Below, piece after piece: positions 11,273 through 22,481 of a stretch of 64,000 bases of DNA; within the stretch, counting starts at the first letter, position 1, and each line of letters opens with the position of its first letter. Source of the stretch: Russula earlei (lineage: Eukaryota > Basidiomycota > Agaricomycetes > Russulales > Russulaceae). The stretch lies in assembly GCA_025769875.1 (NCBI GenBank), contig JAGFNK010000046.1:62001-126000 (forward strand), read 5' to 3'. A program made the translations under genes and the position numbers. Under the pieces are notes generated by a model. That model saw only the letters and a program-made list of their open reading frames with translations, was not told where the DNA came from and made no database searches.

Positions 11273-13068
11273 TGTCATGAACCATTTCCCAGAGAGGGCC
11301 CTTGAAGGACCCTTCCTTATTAGAGGAAACCCAGCCTCTATGATGCCACCCTGTTCACACAGACAAAAGGGTTGTCAAGACATGTACTGCTGATCACTAA
11401 GGACTCAGGAGCAGGTGGGCAAGGGTCGGAACAGACAGTACGCTGCGTAAACAGTGTTGAACAGGAGGATGAGCCAAATGACTAGAAGATACCAGATGGG
11501 GACTGGTACATGTTGCAAGAGGCAGAGGTGAAGAGTAGAGGCCAGTGCAGCGAAGGGGCTTTAAACAAGGCGGTCGTTGAAGAGTACCTTGAGGACGAGG
11601 GAAGGCTTTAGACTGAGCGGTCGCAGGGGAGTACCCAGGAAGATGAGAGTATCACAAATGGACAGTCTGACAACTGCCATGCTACATTGGGGCTTATATA
11701 CAGTGTACAGGGTCGATTACAAAGGACTGGAACTATTCTAGACCCTTTGGTACCATCCAATAGGGCTACAGAGGCATAAACTTGCTTGTGTCAAGTTTCA
11801 GGCTTACTGAGCGCATTACTGATCATTGTGGAGTGATGACATCATTATGATGTCACTGTGGAGCGCTTAGTGAGCCTATGAGGTCACTGTGGAGTCGCTC
11901 AGTCAGCCATGATGTCACTGGAGCCTTGATGACATCAGATGGGTTATGCAACAGTTTCTAGGAGTTTGTGCCACTGTTTCAGGTTCTTGGTGGCTGGGTG
12001 GCCATGTGGCTGCCATGTGATGATTACCTGATTAGGAAACAGGTGCCTGGTTGTGTTATAGTGCCTTTGCAAATAGCGATATCTTGCACCACAGGAGGGG
12101 TAGCCCATGAAACGGAAGGGAGGCGGTAATGCAAAGTGAGAGAGGTCTCTCTTGAGTGAAGTAGGACAATATATGGCCAGGACCTGGCCTTGGTTCATAA
12201 CAAGGGTGAGTAGAGGTGTCCACAATATTGCACACACATTGTCACATGATTGATTCTAGGCACAATTGACATACAACAAGCCCTACTTAGTGGCAACCCT
12301 TCTAGCAATATAAGACAGTATTATAGGCTCCCTAAAGACCCTTTAGGACAACCCAAAGTGCTCTACAAGAGGCACTAACAAAGATACTATAGGCCCTACA
12401 ACATGTCATTAGACTAACTCTAATAACCTTAGAACAAACTATAAGGCAAAACTAAGGACCTTAATAGAAGTATTAGGGTTGACTCTAAGGACCATAATAG
12501 AACTATATAAGGGGCCTTATGGACAACTCTATTCCCTGAACCAAACTACAAGTCCTCAGATGACTGGCCCTAAACTAACTAACAGTAAATGAATCGGGTG
12601 CTTTGCATGTGTACTAAACTATAAACATGTGGACACTAAAGGCTCTTACTCATCAAATGAGCCTTCTTACTCAGCAGCTTACTGAGCATAACTGAGCATG
12701 CTCAGTAAGTGTACTCCAACTTCTTACTCATCCAACAAGTGTGCTTGATAACAAGGTTATGACTTGTTCCCTATCTAGCAGTTCCCTTGTAGTATATAAG
12801 CACTCAATAAAGTAGTGGACAGTCTTCAGACTGTCCATTTGATTTGTGGCACTCTATTACTGGGGGTACTCCTTTAGGACTGCCCTATCTAGCACACTCT
12901 GGCCCTCTCCTTCCATGATCACCTCTCTCAACCTGTACCAGTTCCACTCTGGTACTTGTTACTTGTTTGGACTGTGCTCTTTGCAAACTTTGTCCTTGAA
13001 CTCAGTTGACTTGTCTCCAAGCTCTTACCTCGCTCTTGAACAGGATTGTTCAACAGTGAGTCACAACA
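11273..13068 (+). mobile_element. LTR, family A, truncating the pogo transposase and split by LTR-B
   Basis: The copy begins TGTCATGAACCATTTCCC at 11273 and ends ...CAACAGTGAGTCACAACA at 13068. Removing the nested LTR-B with its duplication leaves 961 bp, the normal length of the family. The left flank is CATTG but the right flank is GCACC, so there is no target duplication. The pogo gene does not continue on the right. This indicates recombination or deletion between separate elements after insertion. Confidence 0.8.
11373..12202 (-). mobile_element. Solo LTR, family B, nested inside LTR-A
   Basis: An 830-bp minus-strand copy of LTR-B, flanked by a perfect AGGGT duplication (11368-11372 and 12203-12207). 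The duplicated bases are part of the LTR-A sequence, which reads on without a gap when this unit is removed. Nesting order here (B in A) is the reverse of that at 8820-10487 (A in B), so both families were active over the same period. Confidence 0.88.
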
Positions 13069-13094
13069 GCACCCTTACCCATATGGGTACACAG

Positions 13095-14822
13095 AGCTTT
13101 TGACTTTTAGTGGTGGGTTGGATGATCAAGAATTACCATAAAAGGCAATTGGGTCAGCAAGAGAATTGGGGGTTCAATCACACATTAAATTACACATATA
13201 AGTGAGTTAACAATAACATAACTACTTACCTTTTTCCCCTACCAAATCAAAAACAAATGTTATCCTGTTTCTGATTGACCAGTGCACCATCCACCCCATC
13301 CACCCCATCCACTGCTTCCAGCCTGAGTGCCCCTTGCAGAACACAATGTTTAAAGTTCAGGCATGCCCCTTCAAAGATCATTGCCAATTCTGGAAAGAGG
13401 GGAGGTTTTAATTATGACTGGGAGCACAGCAGATACCCCATGGAATTGCCGACAGCAGCCAATTTTGATGCATGGTGCCAGCAAGAAGAACTTGCTCATG
13501 CAATTGAATTGATTACATCCAGCACCAAGCATGGGCAGGGATGGACAAAGAAGGTTTTCATCTGTTCCTGCCAACTATCTGGGGGAGCTTTGCATTATGT
13601 AAAGAAGCACCCTGATTGCACACAGAGATCTGAGATCAAGAACACAGGTTGCTGTTGCTGAATAGTCATCAAATCTTATGCAGACATGCCTACCATTCTC
13701 AGACAATACACAAGCAAGCATGACCATGAAATTGGAATTGCTAATCTCACTTACACACAAATGTTATGAGTAGCATGTGATAAAATTAGTTCCTTATGGT
13801 CAAGGAAGGTTGATCCACAGGAAATAGTAAGTGTGCATTAAATTTATTTTTAATCACTAACCTAATGAATTGAAAGGTATGCGATATTCAGGATTTGTTG
13901 CCTGATGGCAGCCAAGACTGATTCATCTTGCTTCAGGATGTGAGCTGCATGGCCCAGGAAATTGAAGATGACAATATCAGGCTGCATCCAGAGGATGCTA
14001 TCTCCACCAGGCTCTGGAAGGACAGATTGACAGATGAAAATACAAATGTTTTTTTACAAAGACAGGCTGCACAGTGCCCCATCTCAGTCAAATCTGCAGG
14101 AGGATGCATATGTGTTATGCATCCAGACCCCTTTCCAAATGGAGGCACTCTGCCACCTTGGGAATGGCTTCATCAGTATTGATGCAACTCATAATATTAC
14201 TCAATATCCAGACTTCATATTATCTACCATGATTGCACAGGATCACTGGGGACATGGTGCATACAGTAATATTTACTCAATATTTAGTGTGCTTACCTTT
14301 TCTGGATAGGTGTGCCTGTTGCCTGGATGCTGGCATCCAATGGAACAACAAACACAATATCCTTTTTTGTCTGTTAGGTCAGGGATGCCAGTCCAGCTAT
14401 CCAGCCATCTATAATTATGACAGATCGTGATGCTGTGCAGATTGCCACCCTCAAGATTGCCTATCTGGGAAGTCAGATATGGCTTTGCAAGTGGCATGTG
14501 TTGCACGTGATGCAATCACACTTCAATATAACAACCAAATTTCCTGATCTGAGGGATAAGATCAAGAGATGGGTACATGCAGATGATCAGGCCAACTTTC
14601 TACAAATCTGGGAGGAGATCTCCCCTGATCCTCAGGTCCCACAAAGTGAACTACCTTGGGTGTGAATGGATGCCTGTGGTGCATATGTGGTCCATGGTTT
14701 TCCAGAAAAATTGGTATATCTTTGAGGAAGGGGACACCAATACAGTCAACTCTCTCATAACTGTTGAACCGGAACCTGAACGGATCAAAGAAGGTGAAGA
14801 CCTTCATACAAGGTTCAAGATC
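13095..14822 (+). pseudogene. Mutator-like (MULE) transposase, decayed
   Basis: Coding pieces lie at 13275-13661 and 13928-14665 with stops, frame changes and possible short introns between them. The DDE core is recognisable: GNGFISIDATHNITQYPDF contains the first Asp. GHG(V)PVAWMLASNGTTN follows across a short intron near 14264-14310. Next comes IIMTDRDAVQIATLK with the second Asp, then the WLCKWHVLHVMQ cysteine-histidine block seen in MULE transposases. The upstream part (WCQQEELAHAIELI, KKVFICSC) fits a zinc-finger-like DNA-binding region. Sequence at 13100-13180 recurs in inverted orientation at about 47830-47915, so it probably belongs to the element's end. Confidence 0.7.
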
Positions 14823-17116
14823 TGCTTATAGATGTTACGTGTTAGACAGAACTTTAGTATATGCGCTTATGGCAATAGGGTTATGCATACTACACTATCT
14901 ATCACAAGATGCAGCCTTATGCTGTGTCTAGAATGTTTCCACATCATGCGTCACTGAATGCGCGATATAGTGGACACCTGTAGTCACCTCTTTTGGACTT
15001 AGGAACAGCCCTGGGTCATAGAGGTATAAATACCATACATGTAGACGAGTATACACATCGCTCTACACCCCAATATCACTTGAGCATTAGCACAACCTCT
15101 AAGGTGGGTTGCTTGGCCTGTTAGCTGCGCTCTATGCTGCGCAACAATAACCCATAGTGGTCTGTGGACAACCAAAAGTATGGGTTATTACAGAGTATGG
15201 GTTTTGAGAAATGTGCATACAGAGACCCCAAATTCCATGTTTTAGCCTGTATATACAATCTGCTATATTACTTTGATGTAAAGTAATCAGTGATTACTGT
15301 ATCTCGCATCAATTGGGCCTGATCAAGGTGGATCTGTCAACCAAAGCCTGTCAGAGCTGCTTTGAGCTGATGGGCAAATGGCTTATTAATATCAATAAGA
15401 TATTTTTGTAAGGCAAGTGACACAGCAATGGCCTCCTCTCAAGTTGGCCTCTTGTTCATGATGCCATCATCTTGACATGGCATGAGGTTGCGGGGAGCAA
15501 GCTCAGTGTTGCATGGGACTTGTTGCAAATGCTGGAGGGATCATGAGGACTTGCAGAGCCTCAACATCATGCTGGACTTGAAACAGCAAGAGGTTGAGTT
15601 GGTCAGTTTCCCTTCTGCATCACCTTTTGACCAGTGCTGATTGTCCAAAACAAATTCATCACAGATGAAATGCCAGATGTGTGTCAAAAGCACCACAGGC
15701 ATGACTCCTGTGCCCAGCACGGTGTAAGGTGAGCCATATCGCTGGCCTCGGAACCACGTGCGGACCGCGCGCGATGCGTGATGCTCGACCTCCTCCCACA
15801 CCTTGCCTCCTTCCTCGCATCGCATCGCCCAGTCCTCGCCACCGACCACGTGCACACACCACGCCTCAGCACACGCGACGCGTTCGCATCTCAGGCCTTT
15901 CACCATGGCCTCGACCGTCTCGACCAGTCTCAATTCTCTTTCATGCCTATCTCCCTTTCATGCCTTTCATCCTTAGTACTTCTCTCCTGTATATAAAACA
16001 CCTAGCTACTCTGTAGTAAAAAAGAAGAGGAAGAATACAGTCTTCTTGAGTTCCCCTTACCTTCAGTCAGAAACAACTGCACGCGAGTGATCTTACTCTG
16101 CTCTCCTCTCCTTCTCTTCTCCCTTCCTCCTCCTTACATTCCTCTTGCTCTTGGATCAAGACAACCGTCTCGGATCGCCGTCCAGCCCCACGAACTCTGC
16201 GCGCCCTGGTTTGGCTCGCTTCAACGGTCAATCATATCTGTCACAAGTCAACTACACTCTCCCCACTGAGCACATCATGTCCAGCATCCCACCTCTCTGA
16301 TGCTAGCAAAGACATACCCAAGGTCATGGGAAAGACTTCTGAGCCACCCTCAACAAGTGTACATGTCACATTGGGCAAGAGCATCCAGATCAATTCAGCA
16401 GCTACAACACCTCCAAGTACTGTGTCTAACAGCAAGGTCCCAATGCCCATGACTGTGAAACCTGCACAGACCATCAAAGGCCCAATGTGCCTGCCCCCTA
16501 CCTGCCCACATGCATCACTCTCTACAATGATGTCACTGATGGGCATCTCTCATACACATGTGTTGTCCACATCCTCTGCACTTGGTTGCCTGGGGGCCAA
16601 GTTGGTCCTCCAGACATTGTATGGCATTATGTGCAATATTGCACACCTCTGCACTCATAAAAACTTGCACACATGGGGAGTTGAATCAAGGAAAAAGGTG
16701 AGTCCTATGGCATTCATCAGCTGCCCTGCTTACCCAGTCCCAACACACATGACTCCATTGGACACACGCACCAAAACCAGAGAAAGCACATCAGCCAGAC
16801 AGACAGGCAATGCACTATTTCTGTCAAAGTGCAATGTTTTCTTACTGTATGATTCCATTTCTATTTCACTTCTGTTTCCAACTCAAAAACACCTCTACTC
16901 TTATTTTCTCTCCTAGATAGCATACTTGTAAATGTATTAAAAGGCCTACTATTAGCTGCAAATGTATCAGAGTCATGTTCTCTGTTCTCAAAAACTCCTC
17001 GCATGCAACCCTCTTGCTCTCTCTCTCTTCACTCAACTTCATGGTCATTTGCCTCTCTTTGCCTCTCTTTCTATGACACATCAACATCTACTGGCCCACC
17101 TTCCCAACATGCACAT
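14823..17116. other. Repeat-derived stretch without a supported gene
   Basis: Near 14950-15000 the sequence GCGATATAGTGGACACC resembles part of LTR-A, so a diverged LTR relative probably lies at about 14830-15130, with TATAAATACC downstream. A more GC-rich block (about 15711-16248) has a TATATAAAACACC motif followed by a pyrimidine-rich leader, an LTR-like or promoter-like arrangement; candidate ends give only an imperfect duplication. Frames at 16241-16546 (-) and 16326-16916 (+) show no motif I recognise. Confidence 0.35.
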
Positions 17117-18080
17117 TGTCATGAACCATTTCCCAGAGAGGGCCCTTGAAGGACCCTTCCTTATGAGAGGAAACCTGGCCTCTATGGTGTCACCCTGTTC
17201 ACATGGACAAAAGGGGTGAGTAGAGGTGTCCACAATATTGTGCATGCATTGTTGTGTGAGCAATTCTCGGCACAATCGACATACAGCAAGCCCCACTTAA
17301 TGGCAACCCTCTTAGCAATAAAGGACAGTATTATAGCCTCCCTAAGGACCCTTTAGGACGACTATAAGTGCTCTACAATAGGCACTAACGCAATACTAAA
17401 GACCCTACAATGTGTTATTAGACTGACTCTAATAACTATGGAACGAACTATACAGCAATACTAAGGGCCTTAATAGAAGTATTAGGGTTGACTCTAAGGA
17501 CCCTAATAGAACTATATAAGAGGCCTTATAGACAACTATAATCCCTGAACTAAACTACAAGTCCTCAAATGATCGGCCCTAAACTAACTAACAACAAATG
17601 AATCAGGTGCTTTGTATGTGTACTAGAACAGTGAACACATGAACAGTAAAGGCTCTTACTCATCAAGAGAAGCCTTCTCACTCAGCAGCTTACTGAGCAT
17701 GACTGAGCATGCTCAGTAAGTGTACTCTGACTTCTTACTCATCACCCTATTGTGCTTGATAACAAGGTTATGACTAGTTCCCTATTTAGCAGTTCTCTTG
17801 TAGTATATAAGCGCTCAATAAAGTAGCAGACAGTCCTCATACTGTCCATTTGTTTACAGCACTCTCCAACCCTGGGATACTCCTTTAAGGACCACCCCCT
17901 TGTGACCATTCTGGCTTCTTCCCTGCATACTTGCTCAACTCTACCAGTAACTATACCACTCTGGTATTTGTTGCTGCTTTGGACTCTACTTCTCGCCCAC
18001 ACAGTCTTGGATGTCTATCAACTCATCTTTGAGCTTATTCCTCACTCTTGAACTGGATAGTTCAACAGTGAGTCTTGACA
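17117..18080 (+). mobile_element. Solo LTR, family A
   Basis: A 964-bp copy, TGTCATGAACC...GAGTCTTGACA, flanked by a perfect CACAT duplication (17112-17116 and 18081-18085). It has the family TATATAAGCGCTCAATAAAG segment. Host sequence on either side is AT-rich repeat. Confidence 0.9.
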
Positions 18081-18085
18081 CACAT

Positions 18086-19112
18086 TCCATTGCCTGGGTA
18101 CTAAATCCTCACCATGGAGGTCACCAAATTTGGTTAGTGGGGTGCTTATTATGGGTTATGGATGAGAGCTGAGCTATGGGTTATTAAGTATTGAAGGTTT
18201 ATGGGTTTTAATTAGGAACACAATTGGTGGACACCAAATTCTATGGGTTATTACAGATTATGGGTTATCACAGCATGGGTTATGAGAGAGTTGACTGTAT
18301 GTTGATCAAAGCATATGTGTTCCAACCGATCTAAAGATAAGATGACTTAATCATTTTTTAGATATCATCACATCCTCAAATCACACTGGCTCAATGGCAA
18401 GCGCAATCAGTGGATTGATTGAATCTTATTTGTGCTAGTGCATTGAATGGTGCCATATTACCAAAACAGGCATGAATGTCAGAAAGTCAGGCTCAATGGT
18501 CACAACCTGTTACAACATTTTCCTTTTATGTTTACTTCTTACCTTTGCTATGGACTGCTTCCTTCGTATGTCCCTTTACTTACTGGTCTTGTGATCTCTT
18601 ATGTCTTGTGATCCCTTCTGTGTTATCATGTGATCCATACATGTCCAGGTAACACTGGATTGCTGTTACTTTTCCCTTTGTTTGGTTCTCTTTCCTTTTA
18701 TACTTACTTCACAAGTTTCAACTGTGCAATGCTGCGCATTTACTGTGCAGCACAGTCATTTGGTTCTGACTCATTCGTGGCCTCATTTCTATGACTCCTA
18801 CTTATTATGACTCCTACTATACTAGTAGCACAGTCAAAGCACAGCTACTGCTGCACTTCTCCTGTATATATAAGCTCAGTACTTTGTGACCAAAGCCCTA
18901 AGCTTGGTCTCTTGTAGAATCCAACCTACTCTTGTCCAAACATATTCACCTGCAACCCACACAACTCCTAATCCTCAAACCACATCCACCTCTCCATTTT
19001 ATCAACTCTTCACACACACACACCATCTACCATCTACTCTTCACCTTTCCCTTCCTCTCCTAAGAGTCTCTCTTCACTCTACTGAGAAGAGCTCTCCTCC
19101 TTCAAGACATAC
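18086..19112. other. AT-rich stretch with LTR-like promoter, no gene
   Basis: The motif TATGGGTTAT occurs repeatedly at 18130-18300. From about 18509 (TGTTACAACATTTTCC) there is a probable LTR of another family. It has TATATATAAGCTCAG near 18866 followed by a CT-rich leader, cut at 19113 by LTR-B. Its 3' end is not visible, so length and class are open. Confidence 0.35.
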
Positions 19113-19929
19113 TGTTACGAACCAAGGCCAGGATGATCCTATTTCACTCAAGAGAGACCTCTCTCATTTTGCATTACCAACTCCCTTCCGTTTTCTGGGC
19201 TATCCCCCCTGCAGTGCAAGATATCGCTATTGCAAAGGCACTATAACACGACCAGGCACCCGTTTCCTAATCGGGTAATCATCGCGTGGCAGCCACATGG
19301 CCACCCAGCCACCAAGGACCCGAAACAGCGGCACAAACTCTTAGAAACTGTTGCATAAATCATCTGACGTCATCCAGGCTCCAATGACATCATAGCTGAC
19401 TGAGCGACTCCACAGTGACCTCATAGGCTCACTAAGCACTCCACAGTGACATCATAATGATGTCATCGCTCCACAATGATCAGTAATGCGCTCAGTAAGC
19501 CTGAAACTTGACACAAGCAAGTTTATGCCTCTGTAGTCCTATTGGATGGTACCAAAGAGTCTAGAATAGTCCAGGTCTTTGTAATCGACCCTGTACACTG
19601 TATATAAGCCCCAATGAAGCATGGCAGTCGTCAGACTGTCCATTTGTGATACTCTCATCTTCCTGGGTACTCCCCTGCGACCGCTCAGTTTAAAGACTTC
19701 CCTCGCCTCCAAGGTACTCTTCTACGACCGCCTTGTTTAAAGCCCCTCGCTGCACTGGCTTCTAACCTTCGCCTCTGCCTCCAGTTACACGTACCAGTCC
19801 CCATCTGGTATACTCCTAGTCGTTTGGCTCGTCCTCTTGTTCAACGCCGCCTTACGCCGCGTACCATCTGTTCCGACCCTTGCCCACCTGCTCCTGAGTC
19901 CACACGGATCAGCAGTACGTGTCTTGACA
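19113..19929 (+). mobile_element. 5' LTR (family B) of a Gypsy element
   Basis: An 817-bp copy, TGTTACGAACCAAGG...GTGTCTTGACA. Unlike the other B copies it is not flanked by a duplication (CATAC left, TCTGG right). It is followed directly by an internal region that carries gag and pol in the same orientation, so it is the 5' LTR of that element. TGGACAGTCTC, two bases after the LTR, is where a tRNA primer site should lie; I cannot assign the tRNA. This copy keeps more CpG sites than the solo copies and is probably the youngest. Confidence 0.75.
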
Positions 19930-19975
19930 TCTGGACAGTCTCTCATCATCCCTGTATTGACCAGCCAACGCCCAA

Positions 19976-20900
19976 GTGTCCACTCCTAACTCCCCCACTT
20001 TGGTTAACACCGCCTTGCGCCTCCCTTCTCCTCTGCAACCTACCCCACGCACCGCCCTTCGCATCCTCACTGAAGACGTCGACCCGGTCGACACATCCTC
20101 GCCCCTCAGCATCTTGTACTCCCCAACAGCCCCACCATCGTCTCCCAGCATTCCCCAGCCTATTCCAGGCGACTTTGTCCCTGTCGGCACTCCCCCTCCA
20201 GCGCAGAACGAGCAGACAGCAAGCGGACCGACCTCCCTTGCCTGAAGGCTTCCTTGACCGTCCCCCTTGCACAGCATTTCGCTTCCATCCGCACCAGTAC
20301 TTCGTCCTCCCTACCACCAATCGTCACCAGGAGCAGTGGCGTCCCCTCCACGACTTGAATCATCAAGACTACCTTGGACGCATCCCTACCTCAGACCAAC
20401 TTGCTCGTCGCGCGTTCACAGACACCTTCACCACAGCCTTTCGTGCACGCATCGTCCACACTTTTGCGGTCGAACCCTCCAACGCTGCCCTTGCCACCCA
20501 GTACAATCTCACCCCCTTTGGCATCTGCTCCAACGTCGGGATATACGCCCCGGACGCTGACTTCCCCCTTGGACGCATCGCATACATTTTTAATACCTCG
20601 TTATTTAGGAAACTACTTACCTTGCCTGCTATCTACCGCCCTGCTTACGAGGGCTCGTTTTGCTTATCTATCGTACACGACTTCTTGGACGGACGTCTCG
20701 CTTTCGCATACGGCTACTTACACTTCGAGGAGAACAGTAACCGCGTGTCCCTACGTCACTATTCGACTTATACAGTCGACACCATCCGCTTTAACCCCCA
20801 GCTACTTCGCTTTTGCTTTACGCCTCGTATTCCCCCTAACCCTCTCGAAATAATTGAGAGGTACCAGCTCGAAACCATAGATCTTGCGCACGGTTCTTAA
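19976..20900 (+). CDS. Accessory ORF 1 of the Gypsy element (upstream of gag), unknown function
   Basis: A coding stretch of about 300 codons lies between the 5' LTR and gag. The first part (19976-20245) is proline/serine/threonine-rich (SPTLVNTALRLPSPLQPTPR). After a frame change near 20245 it continues as PPLPEGFLDRPP and then a globular-looking part with QWRPLHDLNHQDYLGRIP, FRARIVHTFAVEPSNAALA and YAYGYLHFEENSN-type sequence up to the TAA at 20900. No clear ATG opens it. I know no retroelement domain that fits. Two AATAAA motifs follow at about 20928-20943. It may be a recruited gene or a lineage-specific retroelement protein. Confidence 0.5.
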
Positions 20901-20969
20901 AAAGTAAGAACCACCCTTGTAACGCTTCAATAAAGATCGAATAAAGATCCTTTTCTTGTTTTAACTAAA

Positions 20970-22474
20970 GTGCCTCGCGAATACGCCTTAGAAGAAGACG
21001 AAGAAGAAGACGCTATCACTAGACACGTCTTAAACTTAAATCATTATCGAACTTGGACCTCCGTCGCATTTCCCTGTCACTACTTTAACCAACTTACACG
21101 ACGTACCAGAGATAGAACCACCTCACGAAGGACTTCCCTCATCTCATTGTCAAAGAATTCCTTGGAGTCTTACCTTTTGGACAGCTCTTAAGCCACGACG
21201 AACACGCACTATACCTTGAAACCCTTAGTCGACTTCTACCACCAGCACGACAACAACTATTATATTGGCACCTTGCTCAAGCAAAGAACATCCAAGGACA
21301 ACCAGTTGACTACCAATCCTTACGCACCAGTGAATTAAACCTCTGGACCAGAGTCATTCAACCACGCCACCACATCATTATCCACTCCTTGAGAACAGGA
21401 TACCGCTTATTCTACTTAGCTTGGACATACATCAGCTACTATCGTCTCACTGTCCAGTTCTACCACCTACGCCTCAACAGAATACAAAGGGAAAATCAAT
21501 CTTACGTCCAACTTGCTGTTGTACCAGGAATACACAACACCTTTGATTGGGAAACTAACTCTTGGCTATACGACGCAGACTACAATCAACCTTGGGCAAT
21601 TACCAGTCCAGACGCCTCATATACTGGTCCCCCTGCGTACTATTCTGTCCCATGCAATCCTAGAAGCCTCAAGTCTTGCCCCTCGACCCCTCACACCGAT
21701 TCAAACCACTGTCCCAACTAGCCAAGAACGTTGGTCTGCCAGCACAGAAGATACTGAGTCAAATCCGTGGACAGCAAGGTGTAACTGCAAAACAGAGTAT
21801 TGCACGTGCAACTTTCGACCAGACACACCTCCTACTCCTGACGGAATTACCTTGTGGACGCCAGGCGATTACCACCTCCCCATTCGATAAATCTGGCTCC
21901 TCGACACAGGAGACGTGCGTCATCCCAACGACCCCCGGAGAGAGAAACAGTTCCCAACGCGAGAGGATTTCTTGTAGAAAGACCACTACCTCCTACCCCT
22001 CCTGACGCTTACTTACCCTTGTTTACCAATCGCATTCCTACCCCTGTGATACCTATCCAACCCTTTGCATCACCCCTTGTTGAATCTCCTGACAGTGCCG
22101 ATCTTAGGAACACTGATTTACACTGCTATTTACCAGAACAATCCTTCTTAGCATTGAACTTACCTACGCGTTCAAGGAGAGAGCTAATTGAATTCAAGAG
22201 TTATTGTACCCAAGCTTGGCATCAACGACTGACACACTTCATAGTTTACAAACATCCTATCAAGGAAATAAGCGACTTTGCCATCTCTCCAGCAGAGTTT
22301 GAAGGATACCTGTGGAAAACCCGAGTAGTCCTAACACAAAGCAGCATCACTGAGGAATACTCCCGAATCCAGTTAAGGAAACATCAAGGAAGACCCGACT
22401 CCATTCGACTGAAACCAGCCTATACCATAGCATATCCTTGGAATAACGGCCATTGGACCATAAACGTCGTCTAA
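20970..22474 (+). pseudogene. Accessory ORF 2 of the Gypsy element, unknown function, frameshifted
   Basis: About 500 codons are spread over several frames. They run EEDEEEDAITRHVLNLNHY in one frame from 20970, FPHLIVKEFLGVLPFGQLL to YDADYNQPWAITSPDASY in the next, and PDAYLPLFTNRIPTPVIP onward to WNNGHWTINVV at 22474. The frame changes near 21110 and 21700-21860 show decay or ribosomal slippage. Its stop lies only seven bases before the first codon of the gag frame, suggesting one multi-ORF transcript. No domain is recognised; it is not a protease, reverse transcriptase or integrase. Confidence 0.5.
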
Positions 22475-22481
22475 AAACCTT

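Noticed and set aside
12790..13100. A frame at 12846-13103 as a gene
   Set aside because: It lies wholly within LTR-A and recurs as non-coding LTR sequence in the other copies.
19824..19929. Extension of accessory ORF 1 into the LTR
   Set aside because: The frame is open but lies in the LTR and opens without ATG; the same LTR sequence elsewhere is not coding.
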